Positions 45,833 to 59,422 of a DNA stretch of 64,000 nt are shown here, piece by piece. The DNA lies in contig CAKJVC010000012.1 in NCBI GenBank assembly GCA_918026815.1, positions 682,001-746,000 on the forward strand, read 5' to 3'. Each line of letters opens with the position of its first letter. Position 1 is the stretch's first letter. This DNA comes from Chalara sp. BL73. Lineage: Eukaryota > Ascomycota > Leotiomycetes > Helotiales. The position numbers and the translations under genes are program-made. The notes under the pieces were generated by a model. That model ran no database searches. It saw nothing but the letters and a program-made list of their open reading frames with translations, and had not been told where the DNA came from.

Positions 45833-46960
45833 CGTGAAGTCCTCCAACGCGGATTGGCCAGTTTGTGGTCATGCAACGTAGCTCGAAAGGTATCTAGAAC
45901 GATTATGTTAGTGGATTTCTTTACAAAGAACGCTTGTCCAAAGACGTGTTCGGGTAATTGAAGCTTCAAACGAGAGCGTGTCTACAGGCCTCAGGTATAG
46001 ACCCAGGGGGCGTGGCAGAGCTTGCGCAAGCTTCTCATACATTCTATCTGGCATCTACAAGCTGCTGAAAGACCTACGATCTCAACTTGAACTTGGTGGA
46101 AGCTCTCATAGATGTCGTGTGGGGCTACAGCTTGTATATCCTGGATTGCGGAAAACGCTCCTCTGCGGGAGCATGGTTACCTTTTGATGCTCTCAAGTGT
46201 GTCGCGTAATGTTGAGGGCAAGATTGCTAGCTTATAGACAGACCGGCGCGTTGTAATTGCTTTCCTTGTGTTGGCTTGCGAGGATGTGAAATAAATCCTT
46301 CCCTTGAAGGTGGGGTGGCTTTAACGAAGCAGGCGTGCGATTATTGATGGGTGTTGTGCTTTGGGGGGAGAGGAAACGGAGAGTCAGTGAGTGTTTATAT
46401 GATTTATGTAAGCCTAGAGGGCCCGCTTAAATAGACACGATTCGCTCGCTCTTCCAAGGCTGATCAATGCAGGATCCAGGGTGTGGATGGCTGGCAGGGG
46501 GGTGGTGAATCGCGTTCATGATCACGAGTACAAAAATAACAAGGCTGAAACAGAAGCGTAGCCTCGTCATGTCATATCGTAGTTGTTGCAGTCTGATATC
46601 CAATTCCTTGTCGGATAAATTATAAGACTCCAACGCGACAGATTTTATTGAACCTTGTACTCACCTAACCATCAACCTAATACACAAGAAAATGTTAGAT
46701 TTCTGGTCAGCTTCAACTTGAGGACCACCCATAGTCAAACCAAGAAATTGCAATCGTGTACAGTTGACATAGGTCCAAAGCCCCCGGATGGCAAGCATAA
46801 TAATGTGCCTTTCACTCATTAAGCTCTATCCATACAAGTCTACCGTGATTCCCATAAGTACCCAGATTCCTTCATACAAATTATCGTGTCGCTGAATCTA
46901 TCCCAATCGCCATTCGCTGTGCCACAAAATATCACGCGCTCTATCAAAAAACCATGCCCG
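45833..46960. other. Intergenic, FCP1 promoter and ATG26 3' flank
   Basis: About 1.1 kb on the upstream side of FCP1. No coding frame is convincing; the 46427-46633 minus frame has one hydrophobic stretch but no support. Confidence 0.4.
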
Positions 46961-49900
46961 CTATGCAGCCCGCTTCCCAGATCCCTCCGAGTCGGACGAG
47001 ATATAGTTCTTCTGGCCAAGTATGCCGGACTGAGCCATTGGATCCCCATATGTGCGTCGAACCACGTCCGCTTCCTGTTCATCTCCAATAAAAGTCCAGC
47101 TCTCTTCTGAATCTTCTAACGTATCATCAACTGGCTTCCCATCTCGACCCTTGATGAGGGATTTCGCGTACTCCATGTCTCGATAGATGGACTGGATTGC
47201 TGTATTCACGCCATTCTCCTATGTAGATGTTAGCACACGCTACCTGGGTCTAAATATCATTGCATACTTCGCGAATTTGCTCTCCAAGAACCCTGGCCTT
47301 GACGATCATGCGTTCACTATGTGCAGCCTCCCACAGGGCTCGAGCGAAGGTGCTCACGTTGAGCTTTTTCAAACAAATACCCACACCAAGGTCTTCCACA
47401 CGGTTTCCAAAGAAGTACTGGTCACCAAAAAAAGGTTTAATAATTGTCGGTAAACCTGCCCTCAAGCTGGCACCAGTAGTACCAGAACCACCATGGTGTG
47501 CAGCAGCATCAATTTGCTTGAACAGCCAGTCGTGAGGAGCTGACTGGATCTTGAGAATCTCGGGTGGAAGAGGCATTTCAACCTCTGCAGTGACCTTTTG
47601 GTCAAGACGATCGGACCATCCTTTAGATAAAATACATCGTACATCAGCCTTCACAATAGATTTGATAACCGTATTAGTAAGCGCGGCAGCATCTTGCACC
47701 ACGATAGACCCAAAGCCAACGTAAACCAGCTTCTTCTTATCTGCTCGTGCCTTCTTGATAAAATCCGTTAGTTCCGTTGGAGGTGTATAACTAGCCCCTT
47801 CATCTAGGAACCAGTAGCCTGTCACCCGAATCCAGTCACTGTAATCTAACGGTGGCACAACCACGGAAGGACTAAAGTTGTACAAAAATGGCACCTTATT
47901 CGGCTGCATCTTCTGGAGATCCGTATCTCGAAGGCCGAGCTCTTTCCTCCTCCATCGGTTGATCTGACCTGCAATCGCTTTCCAGAAGAAGTTGTCAAAC
48001 ATAAGGTATGTCATGTAATTATAAGCACCGCCCATTTTGTGCTCAGGAACAATGAATGCATGAGGATATGCCCGTGTTCTTGTCCATGGCATAGAGAAGG
48101 CCCTCCAGTATGGGATTTTGAGTGCTTCAGCAATGTGTATGCCACCCATAGCACTTGGGCTCTCGATTAACAAATCAGAGTTCTGACAAGCAGCCCAAGC
48201 AGTACGTAGCAGATCATCAATCCAGCCACGAAATTTCGAGGATGCCTCTCTTAAGAATGAGAAGGTAAACATGCCGTTCTCAACGCAGATACGCATCAGC
48301 TCAGCCGGATCACCATCCACAGGAGCGAATTCGATTCCGTGGCTTTCTATCCACTCTCTAAACTCCACGTGTGTTGCTATCCTAGGCTTATGACCTTCGG
48401 CAATGAAGCCTTTACATAAGGCAATAAATGGCTGGACATCACCGCGTGATCCAATTGTCAAGCAGGTTATTCGTAGCGAGGCAGGAGGCTTAAAGTTAAG
48501 GATTGATGCACGAGGATCGTCGAACAGTATCGGAGGTGCTTCATCTCGCGGATCATCAATATTCTTAGGCATATTCAGCTCGTGTTGATTAGCATTTCCT
48601 TCAATCCTTGCCTGCTGTAAGGCTTTATGCTCAGCACTTGCAGATTCCGCGCTCTCTTTCTCTTCGGTGGTCAATACCCCTGATGCTTGCAAGTATCTCG
48701 CTGAATCTAGGTTTTGGTGCAGGGTGACTGCACAATCATCACGCACGTCCGATTGACTGAACTCAAAGAAAAGTTCTTCATGTCCTCTAATAACAATCAC
48801 CAATCCTGAATAACCAAAACGGAATCCTCGCTCTTTTTCCACATTTTCGACATCTTTGAGTGGAAGAATAAGCTTGGTTCTGGTACCAGGGAGAAGGCTT
48901 CGAAAACAGAACGAGCGATCACTGATGTAGATCTTGCCGTAAAGCGGGAGCACGCGCTGGAGATAGCCAAAATAGGATGCTTGTAACTTCTCAGAGGTTG
49001 GTAAGGCGAAATGATCCCGAAATCGGTCTCCAGAAACTATAGTTCCTTCATCATCGCCATCATCGTAAGTGTCATCTTCCGCCCCTAGCCCATCTCGTTC
49101 GTCGTAATGCTTCTTACCGCCTTTCCACATCCCAGACACTTTTTCTACATAGCCCATGGATTCGGTCGCGAGCAGAGTGCTCATTCGCTTAGATGCATTA
49201 TGCATATAACCCGCAAACCCAGCTGCTCGTTGCAATGGATACGCTCCTGCATTTTTTATACTTTGCAGGGTTGGCACTGAACCTGTATGTTCAACCTTGC
49301 CAGTACTAGAAGCGCCCGCTGAAGCTGAGGTTTCCGTATGGAGGGGCTCTTTGTTCGCTACGCGCTCATGACCTATATGTGGAGATGGTGAATGAGAAAG
49401 TGCATCGTCGGTCGGACTTGTCTTGGTCTTCGGCCATGAAGTCGATCCTGCTCTCTGAATAGTTGGAGAAAGAAACACATCGCTTCCACGTAAGATCTGG
49501 CTAGCAGAGGCATGCATCTCTTCACTGGCTGATGGTAGTACTCCTGATGAGACAGGGTCTTCTAGAGAATGTACGTATGAATCCGAGGATTCCTGCTTTT
49601 CGGAAGCTTTCGTTTCCCCTAACCGATTCCGGCTCGAACTTCTCCGACTTGCGCTAAAGCTACGTCTAGCTCCGTCCAAATTCAATCGGTTGAGGTCAGT
49701 GCTTTTTCTCCCAAATCGGTTCAAGTCCACACTTCTTCGAAACATGTCTGAACTTGCGCGACTCATATCGGTACTTATTCGGGGACTTTGACCACCAGGC
49801 GCACCTAAAGGTGATAGTGTCGCTTTCACACTATCCAACATAGGAGTACTAGTTGTACGGATCGGAGATGGCCTGGGTCTATTTTCTCTGCCAGGAAGAT

Positions 49901-51430
49901 GCATAGAGCTCCGTTTGGAGCCAGGCTGAATCGGACTAGGGCTTGCCTCGCGGGTCTTAGGTGAAGCTAGGACATCTTCTGGAATCTGTTGTGCAGTCGT
50001 ATCCCCGACCAAGATCTTTAGTACATTCAAAGCTTCCTTGCCAAAACTAAAGAACGAGAAAAAATACTAAAAACAAGACAGTTAGCGAATACGAACTTGA
50101 ACGTTGTGATTTTGACTCACTTCATCGATAGCGTATGTTTCATCGTTGTCAATGACACGGATTTTGCAGGTATCCGCAAAATCTATAACTTGGCTATCTT
50201 CGATATCAATGACATTCTCGATTGGGAGAGATATCTTGACGCTGTCACCATCGTTGTGTGACCTAAATATAATCTTCTGTAGAGCCTTTACCCATTCCTT
50301 AGCGCTAGGAGCACTATCTGCCTTGAAGTTAAAGACTCTTTGATGCGTGACTACAGTGAAATATGTAGCATCTTTACCCTTCTCCTTGTCGGCAATATTT
50401 GCTGAGATTCCATACCGCAAATCGATATTACCGCTGGGAAAATATAGATCGGAAGGATTTGCATAGTACGACAACACATCGCCTTTCAACCGGAACCAAT
50501 AACGATTATACTTGGGATTCCTTCGGCCGGACTTTGCCAGGTGACCGGATTTGACAACCTCGTTCTAACCAATGCATAAGTTTTAGCACCTCCTCATGAC
50601 ATGTATCAAAAACGTACCGATTTCTTAGGAAGATATGCATAGAAGCAAATGTGCTTAGTTGTAATGTACATATAACCTTGCAATAGGACATTTTTAAGCA
50701 GCCAGCAGGGATATTCTGCACAAGTCAGCGTTATTTGAAAACAGCAACATCTTATGAAAAGCATACCTTCTATCACATCTTCGGGCTTGTCAAACTCAAA
50801 TATCTCCATTAGTCTCTTAGCCAGACTGCTTGTCTCTTTATCCCCAGCGTCATCAGCAAGCCGCTGTAGATCAAAGCTCGGCCGCATGGAGGCTTCGGCC
50901 CTTGCTTCTAGCATCCGACTCATTACAGGCTCATGTGTGTGCGGGACCTGTATCTCTGGGTGCAGCGATGAGGATGGGGATCGCCCGGGGGAAGAACCAG
51001 TCTTTTCGGATGTTCTCGACTTTGATCTGGACCCAAGGCGCTGTAGCGGCTTCAGAATCTGCTGTGAAAATTTCCGTCGATGCTTCTCAGGCTTTGTAGC
51101 TGATTTGACCGGGCGAGTCTTCGGGACTTGTATGTCTGAACCAGATGAAGGTCCCGCATCGTCCTCCTCATCACTAGATTGTGCGTCGAATCTAGCGTTG
51201 AAGTCAACCTGGGAGCTTCCGGCAGCAGCTACCATGCCAAATATCGACTGGTTCAGGTATCGATTTGTGCCTGTCACGACATCCTCGTCCGCGTCGTCCC
51301 CATCTCGAAAACGCTCTGGGATCTCCATCGTGGCTTGATGGCTCTCCCTCCTCTTCTTGGTTAACTTTCGTGCTATCCGCTTCTTCACATCCTCCCCTGG
51401 CGCGATTGATCGACGTTGTGTAGTCGACAT
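46961..51430 (-). CDS. ATG26: Sterol 3-beta-glucosyltransferase ATG26 (UGT51 type)
   Basis: Five exons (50767-51430, 50618-50715, 50121-50564, 47268-50066, 46961-47218) sum to 1421 codons, 1420 residues, the usual fungal length. A basic, serine-rich N-terminus precedes a GRAM domain ([19 protein letters not shown]) and a PH domain ([20 protein letters not shown] … WVKALQKI). A long disordered region follows, then a second GRAM domain ([20 protein letters not shown]). The catalytic part starts [20 protein letters not shown] (glycosyltransferase family 28 N-domain). It ends with the UDP-sugar binding block [19 protein letters not shown] and [11 protein letters not shown]. It transfers glucose from UDP-glucose to the 3-hydroxyl of ergosterol; GRAM and PH domains direct it to phosphoinositide membranes, and in some yeasts it is needed for pexophagy. 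The last exon (258 nt) adds an acidic tail. Confidence 0.95.
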
Positions 51431-52519
51431 CGCGCGTTGAGAAGATGAGCGAGCGTTGTTGCTAGGCAGGGTGCCGAGCGACTTTTCTTGTTGTTGAAGG
51501 GTTATCGATAAGAAAGCTAGAGACGATAAAAGTTGCTGACTAACGAAGGAGCCCCTATCACATGTAAAGATTTTGGGGTGGTGGATTCTGGGGGGCCAAC
51601 ATTGTCAAAAATAAGTAATGCTGACAGACGATAATGAACGATAGTGAAGTGAAACTACTATGAGGGAATATTGTTTGGTGAGACGCTGAAGACGCAGGAG
51701 TCAGGTACAATATTCTGTTGAAAGCTAGGTGGTACCTAAAAAGCGTTGACGCAGCGTACCTACCGCAGTCACGTCAACGTCCCAGGTGTGGGTGGGGAAA
51801 GAGGATTGAGGCGGTTCACGGCCAAGTCATGAGGATGATCCCTGCAGGCCAGCTTTTAAGGTTGCCGTCCCCGGAACTAATCCTAACATGGACGACCCCC
51901 TATGAATAGAACAACTAGAACCAGCCCTTGATATATTCAACCAAGTTATGCGTGCATGCGTATATGCGCAAACAAGTACCAGTCGTAGTAAATATGAATG
52001 AGCCTGGTGGGCATTAAAAAACCAGATGATTTGTAACCATTAGAACATCATGACGAGTATCAATGTGCAACTCACTCCCGACCACCTAGCTGGGGTGCGG
52101 CATCATGGGACCTCATCACGTCGATTATTCTGGGAATCATGAACTGCCAGAATGAATAGAAAGAAGATGCTCTCAGACCCGGTGCAATCATTCCATGATA
52201 CTTACCCGAAACTAAGTTGCGCAAAGTGCAGATATTAAGTGACTTTCAGATTCGATAAGACTCTTCTAAAAGACGACGGGGTATTGGTATCTGCTACATA
52301 TATGACGTGCTAAATGTACTGTGAATTCAGCTGCACTGCAAGGGAAAAGGTTATGAAAAGGCCGATGGCCAATAATAAGAATAGCCACTCATAGAACTCC
52401 GTCGCCCGGATTGTCGCCATCCTTAAACGCCTCCATTCAAATATCCCTAGCCCGTCATATCTCGTCACGGTCTGTACCAATAAAAGTATCGGAAAAACAA
52501 GTAACAAGAAACCAGCATA
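51431..52519. other. Intergenic, ATG26 promoter and VID27 3' flank
   Basis: About 1.1 kb. A minus-strand frame at 52310-52507 encodes a hydrophobic peptide but has no supporting context. Nothing else was seen. Confidence 0.4.
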
Positions 52520-55099
52520 TCAATACGGAGACTCAACGATATCATCCTTCCCAAGCTTATAGCGCGCGCTGCCCCTCGTTCCAATTCTTCCCCCCTCGCT
52601 TCGCCTGCCGCCAAAACTACCGCCAACCCTGGTTGGAATAGCTATACTCTCCCGCGTTGGTTTCTTAAATTCTTGTTTTTTGATCATATTGACTTCATTG
52701 GGCAGAGCCACGACGACATTCTTGTCACTGCCGTATCTAAAGTTGTCGGCCATAACTTCTTCCGAGTATCGCTTGATAGCATACGGGTCCTTGCTTCCTC
52801 TCAAAACCTTCTTCAGATTCCAAGTAACAACAAAGGGACCAGTGGCAGTGATGATCGAGGTTTCGGTTGAGCCTTCCCCAATATTGAATCGTGCAGGTGT
52901 GAATGAGAGTGGAACTCCTGTTTCGTGCTGAAATTGGGCAACGTGAGCTGGAGTCAGACCCAGTCGTCGAGGCTGTGGTTTAGAATCCTTGCCAAAAGAT
53001 TTCTCGAATCCCAATTTCCCTTCATTTTTGCCTTCCTTCTGCAAGGCATCGATCAGTAGAAGATAAGTTCGGCAGGTGGCCAGAACCCAACGACCATCGG
53101 CACTGACATCCAACCCAATGATCGGTTCACCAAGAGCAGGAATGTGAGTTTTGGCATTAATACCAAGGCGGTCAAACATTCGAATATCACCTTTATTACT
53201 GGCAACTGCGATGTAGCCTTTATCGGTCGTAGCTGCAGCAGAAAAATCGTTCTTGGAGACATACTGTTTGAGCTCGGAGTCCACCAATTTGTTTCCTGCG
53301 AGGCGAGGATCAATACGATAGAGTGCATTTCGAGACAGACCCAAAAATGTCTGTTCACCCGTCATCTGAGAGTACTTGCTTTCTGGAGCAAATGTGTTCA
53401 CAGGGATGTCATCGTGAACCTTCCATTCGTCAACAACCTTGCCATACTCGAGATCCATACGGTACAAGGAGTTTGGATCTGCCTCGTTCTGCAGAATCAA
53501 GTTGGTATCCTCCGCATGCAACATGACTTTGTTGGGGCTGAATAATTTGCCCTTGGGTGTTTCCACCTTGGATATATTCGTCGAAAACTCAAGGGTATTA
53601 TTTGGGGTGTGCTTGAAGACTCCAATTTTGGAACCTCGGACAACAAAAGATCGATCATGCTTGTAACCCACGGCAAGCTGTGAATTGATATTCCCATCAT
53701 CATCTCGTGTAACGAGGTCGTCCTCATCCTCATCGCTGTCATAATGCTCACTCTTCTGACCATCATCCTCGACTTCGTCGTCGTCGTCCTCTTCTTCTTC
53801 TTCCTCTTCTGGGTAGGCGTCTTCCATCGTCAAATCTTGGAAGGCCTCCAAAACGTAGTCACGATCATCCTCCTTACTTTTGTTCCATTTGATCTCATTC
53901 AACTGCTCCCACAAGGCTTGCATGAGACCTTCCTGAAATCTAACGATTGTTGGCTGGTCCTTGAAGCGGAGAAGCCAAGAATATGCCTGGTTATCTGGGG
54001 TGTATGCATTAAAAATGAAGGAAAGATACTCGAAGTTGAAGACTGGGTTAATGTCCGCAATTACCTCTTGACCAAGCCAGTCTCTTTGCGTGCCAGTAAT
54101 TTGAAGCCAATATCTCCATTTCCCAACCTCAGATACTATTGCTTTGACTGCAGTATCTTGTATCAGAAATGACCCAGAATTAAAATCAAAGAGATGAAGC
54201 TCAGCGGTTTCTTCTGCCAAAATAGATATAGCCTCGGGATGTTCAACTACTTTTGGTGCTTCTGTGGGTGCCTCATCCTTTACTGGGGCTTGCGACAATC
54301 GGTCCTCCCTTTTATGGACCTTTTCCCGCTTGAGAGCAGAGTTCGCGGAGTTTTTGAGCGCTGTAGAGGATGCTACAGAGGCCATGGTGGGAGACTGAGC
54401 TGGACTATGGATAGGGCTGGCACTAGGTATGGGTTGCTCGTTGTCAAAAACGAATTGGTCAAGTTCTGCCTCAGTTGCGTATTGGTGATTCTTGCGATAC
54501 TTTCTCTCGTATTGACAGTTTACTGCGATTGTCTCAAACTGCTGCACCTGAGCTGTGCTGATTGAAATATCGCAAACAAACTCGTAGAGGTCACCTGTAT
54601 CACCACTTAAATCTCTCCAGGCTAGAACTTTCTCTCCTCCCTCGCGGATTTCTGACCGGAAGTGTAGACTCTCGTCAAGGAGGAAAGTTTTCTCGTCTCG
54701 CTCTGCCAACGCAGAAGTGTCGGCGTTCTCCCCTTCCTCGTCATCCAAGAGCTCCTCCTCTCCCTCCTCGTATGCACGCTGAACAACGAGTTGATATTGA
54801 AACTCTTGACCGGTTTTTCGAATTCTAGCTGCGGCGTCTTTAAAGATGAGTTCGGAGTAGCCTTTGGGAGATAAGGGTCGAACAAGATACAGTTGTCCTT
54901 TTTCTAGTTCGAGTAGGCTTTCCTTTGAGGTATCTCCTAGAAAGAACTTCCCCACTACAAATAAATCAGCAGGTGCCAAAGGTAGATTTAAGGCAGTTTA
55001 CGCCTTCGTTCGTTGAAGCAACAGGGAGAAGGGGCGATAGGAGGGGCATCAAATTTTAGGTAAACAACACGGTAACTTACCATTCCTAAGAACGAACAT
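52520..55099 (-). CDS. VID27: VID27 family cytoplasmic protein
   Basis: Two exons, a 19-nt first exon (55081-55099) and 52520-54954, sum to 818 codons, 817 residues. The first exon supplies MFVLRN, giving MFVLRNVGKFFLGD, the typical family start; the longer open frame to 54979 begins at a non-ATG codon inside the intron. The N-terminal part is a PH-like region (LYLVRPLSPKGYSELIFKDA, FQYQLVVQRAYEEGEEELLD). A linker with SPIHSPAQSP follows, then a second globular region (LHLFDFNSGSFLIQD) and an acidic stretch of Glu and Asp. The C-terminal domain is a beta-propeller-like VID27 domain (NALYRIDPRLAGNKLVDS, GYIAVASNKGDIRMFDRLG, VSADGRWVLATCRTYLLLID). Yeast Vid27 has been linked to vacuolar import and degradation, but the molecular function is unclear. 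Confidence 0.93.
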
Positions 55100-56076
55100 A
55101 TTAATGCTTTCTCCTAAGAGAGAAAGTTAACTCGGCTTATCTGATAGATGGCTTTTCCGATTCTTTTACTCGATTATGTTTCACAAAAATGTTGAGAGCA
55201 AACGGTTTTGTGTTGGTGAATTCCAAACAACTTTGCCTCAAAATCATGGAGGGGAACTCTACTCCTGTGGCGTCATAATTCAGCCAAGACTTGAGGTGGC
55301 GTAGTCAGTCACGTGTGTATGGCTTGCCGAAGGGGCAAGTCTTGTTTGTTGATCAAAAGTTTCAGTTTATGCTCAAAGCCACCTTTTCTGCTCTTTATTG
55401 GACACCCATTAGGCAGTTTGAGCAGTTGGTGGCCAGAGGGTAACACTTTTCCCCCAGACGCAATATTAGAGACCCGGTTTTGCAAGAAGAGTGGTTCAAT
55501 GAGGATGTTCTGCCTAGAAAGAGTTGTACCTGCTAGACATCAGGCTTAAATTGACTCATGCTTGAACATTTTTACAGTCACCTAATACAAATAGTAATGG
55601 ATATATCTGTAGCTCTTCTAATAGGCATAGGTCTTTCTGAGATATATCTTTTGAGTAGCAGGAGCCCCCTACATACTGTCTGGCTTGGATAGTGTCTTCT
55701 TACATGAGGTAACTCGACCACTGTTTTTTTATTTCTCAAGACAGTCAATCGCGAACTTCCTCCCCTGTACTCTTATGTTGATCTGTATGAGGCTCATTTC
55801 TGGTACTTTAGTGGTTCTTTCTGCAGGCCCAAGAATTCTTTCGCAGGTATTGTAGGAAGTTTCTCAATCTTGAAGATATACGTCTATCATTGGCCTGGAG
55901 GATGCTCAGGATATTAGGAAGAAAACAGAGGCTTTAAGAAGTGTGCACGTGATTTGGCAACCTATTTTTGCCAGGGTGACTCCGCGACGCGACTTTTCGT
56001 GTTTGAATGACGCATTACCAATCTATAAGCAACCAAAATACAATACATTATTACACCTCTGAACGTGATAAGCAAG
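55100..56076. other. Divergent promoter region
   Basis: About 1 kb between the start codons of VID27 (minus) and CMR1 (plus). No coding support; a plus-strand frame at 55313-55549 is unsupported. Confidence 0.45.
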
Positions 56077-57686
56077 ATGCCTCCAGGACGACCAAAGAAG
56101 GAGAAGCCTGAGATGAGCGCCTTCGAGCGCAAGCGGCTAGAGAACATCGCGGCTAACCAAGCAATGCTTAAGGATCTAAGTACTACAGCTCAAAAGATTG
56201 CGCCGAAGCCTACCCCAAAACCAAAACCTACTGCTGCTCGAAAGAGAACTGCAACTGTAAAAAAAGAGTATACGGAACCTCGAAGGACAAGTTTGCGCCG
56301 AGCCGGAATCGAAGCTGATAGCGAGACCGCAAAGCGCAAAGCTGAGGTTGAAGAAGCGTATGCAAAGGAAGTCTCAGCGGCAAAGAGGCAGCGTGTTTCC
56401 GGAGATATCAATATAAAAGATGCTGTCGCGGAGGGGAAGAAGTGGAACAAAGATGATGGCTTTCTCTCCGGTATCATGAGAGGCGCCCAGCCAAATCTTA
56501 GAACATTTGGTGAAGATGATATAAAGGAGACCACAGATGAAGGACTTAAAGCGTTGAGGGAAAGGATGAGCGCCCTGGACTTATACGAGGGGTTTGAGCC
56601 AAATAGTAAGCCAGTCGCCTTTTCGATATCTTTCTTAATACCTAACATACCATCACAGGAATCAAAATTACTCCAGAAAGAATATATGCACTTGGGTTCC
56701 ACCCAACTGAGGAAAAGCCCCTCATCTTTGCAGGTGATAAATTGGGTAACCTGGGAATATTTGATGCGTCACAGGCCGGCCCCGAGATCAAGAATGAAGA
56801 TGAGGACGAAGATGAGGATGAGACTGAGCCTGCCGTTACAGCCTTTAAGGTCCATGCGAGGTCGATCACCTCGTTCGTCTTTCCGGCAGATGGAAACTCA
56901 GTAGTCTCAGGCTCGTATGATTCATCCGTACGGAAGTTAGATCTACAAAAAGAAGTTGCGGTAGAAGTATTCGCGCCAAATTCTCTGGATACGAGTATGG
57001 GCATTTCAAGCATTGCCATTCCATCCTCAGACCCAGATCTGCTAATGTTCTCTACCCTGGAGGGTGAATTTGGTCGGCACGATTTACGAACACCAAATGA
57101 CACAGAGATCTGGCAACTTACAGATAAGAAAATTGGCGGATTTACCCTACATCCACTACGTCCTCATCTGGTAGCTACAGCCTCCCTTGACCGGACTCTC
57201 AAAATCTGGGATCTACGGAAAATAACTGGAAAAGGAGAGTCGAGGATACCAAATCTAATGGGAGAACACGAATCTCGACTATCCGTATCCCATCCTTCGT
57301 GGTCTCCAGCTGGTCATGTAGCAACCTCTTCCTACGATGACACCATCAAAATCCATTCATTCCTCGACGCTGGGTCGTGGCAAATTGGACATGGCCTTGA
57401 TAAAGAGGCCATGACGCCAAGTTCCATAATTAAGCACAATAACCAGACGGGACGATGGGTCACCATTCTGAAACCGCAGTGGCAGCTCCAACCTCAAGAT
57501 GGTATTCAGAAGTTCGTCATTGGCAACATGAATCGATTTGTGGACGTATATTCAAGTGACGGAGAGCAATTGGCGCAACTTGGAGGTGACGGAATTACAG
57601 CAGTACCAGCTGTTGCTCACTTCCACCCAACAAAGGATTGGGTGGCAGGCGGAACTGCGAGTGGTAAGCTTTGTCTTTGGATGTGA
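56077..57686 (+). CDS. CMR1: DNA damage-binding WD40 protein CMR1
   Basis: Two exons (56077-56605, 56659-57686) sum to 519 codons, 518 residues, starting at the ATG of MPPGRPKKEK; the open frame begins upstream at a GTG. The N-terminal 120 residues are basic and coiled (FERKRLENIAANQAML, RRTSLRRAGIEAD), likely a nuclear/DNA-binding part. The 53-nt intron joins YEGFEPN to RIKITPERIYALGFHP, characteristic of the family. WD40 repeats follow, such as AHARSIT-like spacing, GSYDSSVRKLDL, and ATASLDRTLKIWDLRK, ending GGTASGKLCLWM. An acidic insert of Glu/Asp repeats sits near residue 210. Yeast Cmr1 binds damaged DNA and gathers at intranuclear quality-control sites under replication stress. Confidence 0.93.
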
Positions 57687-58570
57687 GATCTTATTATAGA
57701 CTCCTTCAAGCATGGTCGGGGAAGTAAGTGGCGTAATTTTGGGGGCTCAAATGAAAGGTAAACTCGATTTGTAATTATATATCAGGACATGTACATGTAC
57801 CTTCAGTTTCCAGCTCTCTAGGTGTTTTGATTGTATGTGTGACTCACCTTTGTCTAAAAGCTTCCTACGGCTATTAAAGAGACGCATATCCAAGTCTGTT
57901 AAATATTGACCAGGCCGAACTGTATATGCAGTACCCGCTCGCTCGTACATCGCTCTAAACTGGTGAAGATCCAACGGTTGCCTAGATTTATTAGGAGAGA
58001 TAGTATATCAGCCACGGCCTGGGCTGGACGAGCAGCCGAATAATCCTACAGCTAAATTATTCTGGTTCCCAGAATATTCCTCTTCTGTCTAGGTTGCACT
58101 ATCGAACGTCATTTGCAATTCCATCCGTTCATACTCATTCGGCGTTTAAAAGGCTGCACCTGCCCGCGTACCTGTATGCCCCGAGGTGGTCGCTGATACT
58201 TGGTGCCACAGTATGCGAGCAGTACGAAATCGACTACATTTTCTTCCGAGAATCTATCGCTCTCGGGATCACCATCATGGGAATCCGTGATTCGCGAAAT
58301 ATGCAAACACCAATTGATGGGACCCTGCCACTGTGGATCGATTCGGACTTTAACATCAGGCATTCAAATGGCTTACAGCACAGGAACTGGTTCTGATGTA
58401 GCTGTAAAACTCCCTTTAGTGTATGTTGTTATTACAATGACAAAAGCGAGTCACTGCTCTGACCATTGTCATTAGAAGCCATCCTATTATTCCCCTCAAA
58501 CCCACTTAATGCTATACAACGCTCCACCAGCACAGAACTGAATAACAACAAACTTCCGATCCTTTTCGAC
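57687..58570. other. Intergenic between convergent genes
   Basis: About 0.9 kb between CMR1 and the F-box-like gene. Minus-strand frames at 57747-57974 and 58109-58363 are discussed under rejected items. Confidence 0.4.
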
Positions 58571-59422
58571 CTAATTGTCAACCCCACCCGCAAGAGTTAG
58601 GAACGCAGCTTCCCTGACTTTCGCGCTCAATTCAGATGCTTGCTCCGCTGGGAAGCCTTCGAAGATGGCGATGCCTACATTTTTCAGCTGCCTGAAGCCT
58701 CCCATTGGGAATTCAGTCCATGTTGAGGCAATAGACGCTGTTCTAGGGCTACCGTCCAAACCTCTGAAAACCCCAACGGCTCCCGCCCCTAGGACCGCAA
58801 CATGTAAATAATCCAACCCAGGGATCTTCGCCAGAAAGTCGCCAAGCACCTGCACCGCGATTTCGACCTCCGCAAACGCGTCGTCCTGCGGCTTATGCAG
58901 CCCGATCGTGACCTTAAATCTTCTCATGTCCTTAAAACTACTCGCATACAGCCATCCTATCCTGGCCTCAACAAGCGTTTGGTAGGAGATAGAGCCCATG
59001 GATCTTGGTTTCGGCGGCTGTGCTGGATACCACGCATCCCAGCAGCGCATGAACCCGTAGCTCGGCCATGGCGTCCTTGGGAAATGGATCGCGTAACGTA
59101 GCCAACTGGAACTGGTCACGCCGATCCAGAACGTGTTCTCGCCGTACAGCACCTCTCGTGCCTCCGAATTGATTTGGCGGCACGTGCTCAGGATGGCAGG
59201 GTGTAGGCGCGGCGGGGTGTAGCTGATTGTATTGTTGCTCAGGAGAAGGAGGCGGTAGATGAGGAGGCGGATCTCAATTGGAAGAGCGAGGAAGGCAAAC
59301 GGCTGCGCTGGAGCTTCTTCCTGTAATGGAGGAGCCGGTGTGGAAATCAAGGGTGGTGGGAAATCTGGTAGCGGTGGGTAGGCAGGACGGGTCAACGCCA
59401 GCTTAGCAAACCTGTATTCCAT
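58571..59422 (-). CDS. F-box-like (2EXR-type) protein
   Basis: A single exon gives 283 residues from the ATG at 59422 (MEYRFAKLAL). The open frame continues upstream to a non-ATG codon with an AG-acceptor-like CAG just before this start, so a 5' intron is possible. A proline-rich leader (PPLPDFPPPL) precedes the F-box-like 2EXR motif FLALPIEIRLLIYRLLLLS, then ILSTCRQINSEAREVLYGEN, the standard closing pattern of this module. The C-terminal half is mixed alpha/beta (FKVTIGLHK, LDYLHVAVLG, FRQLKNVGIAIFEGF). Proteins like this are numerous in filamentous fungi; partners are not known. Confidence 0.8.
   Translation of the reverse strand: MEYRFAKLALTRPAYPPLPDFPPPLISTPAPPLQEEAPAQPFAFLALPIEIRLLIYRLLLLSNNTISYTPPRLHPAILSTCRQINSEAREVLYGENTFWIGVTSSSWLRYAIHFPRTPWPSYGFMRCWDAWYPAQPPKPRSMGSISYQTLVEARIGWLYASSFKDMRRFKVTIGLHKPQDDAFAEVEIAVQVLGDFLAKIPGLDYLHVAVLGAGAVGVFRGLDGSPRTASIASTWTEFPMGGFRQLKNVGIAIFEGFPAEQASELSAKVREAAFLTLAGGVDN

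Noticed and set aside
52310..52507. Short hydrophobic minus-strand frame that could be a small membrane protein.
   Set aside because: It lies in the 3' flank of VID27 with no sign of conservation; the hydrophobic run alone is not enough.
57747..58363. Two minus-strand open frames (57747-57974 and 58109-58363) that might be exons of one gene; the first ends near a good GTGAGT donor.
   Set aside because: No pair of splice sites joins them in frame, no downstream exon fits before CMR1, and neither peptide has a recognisable motif.
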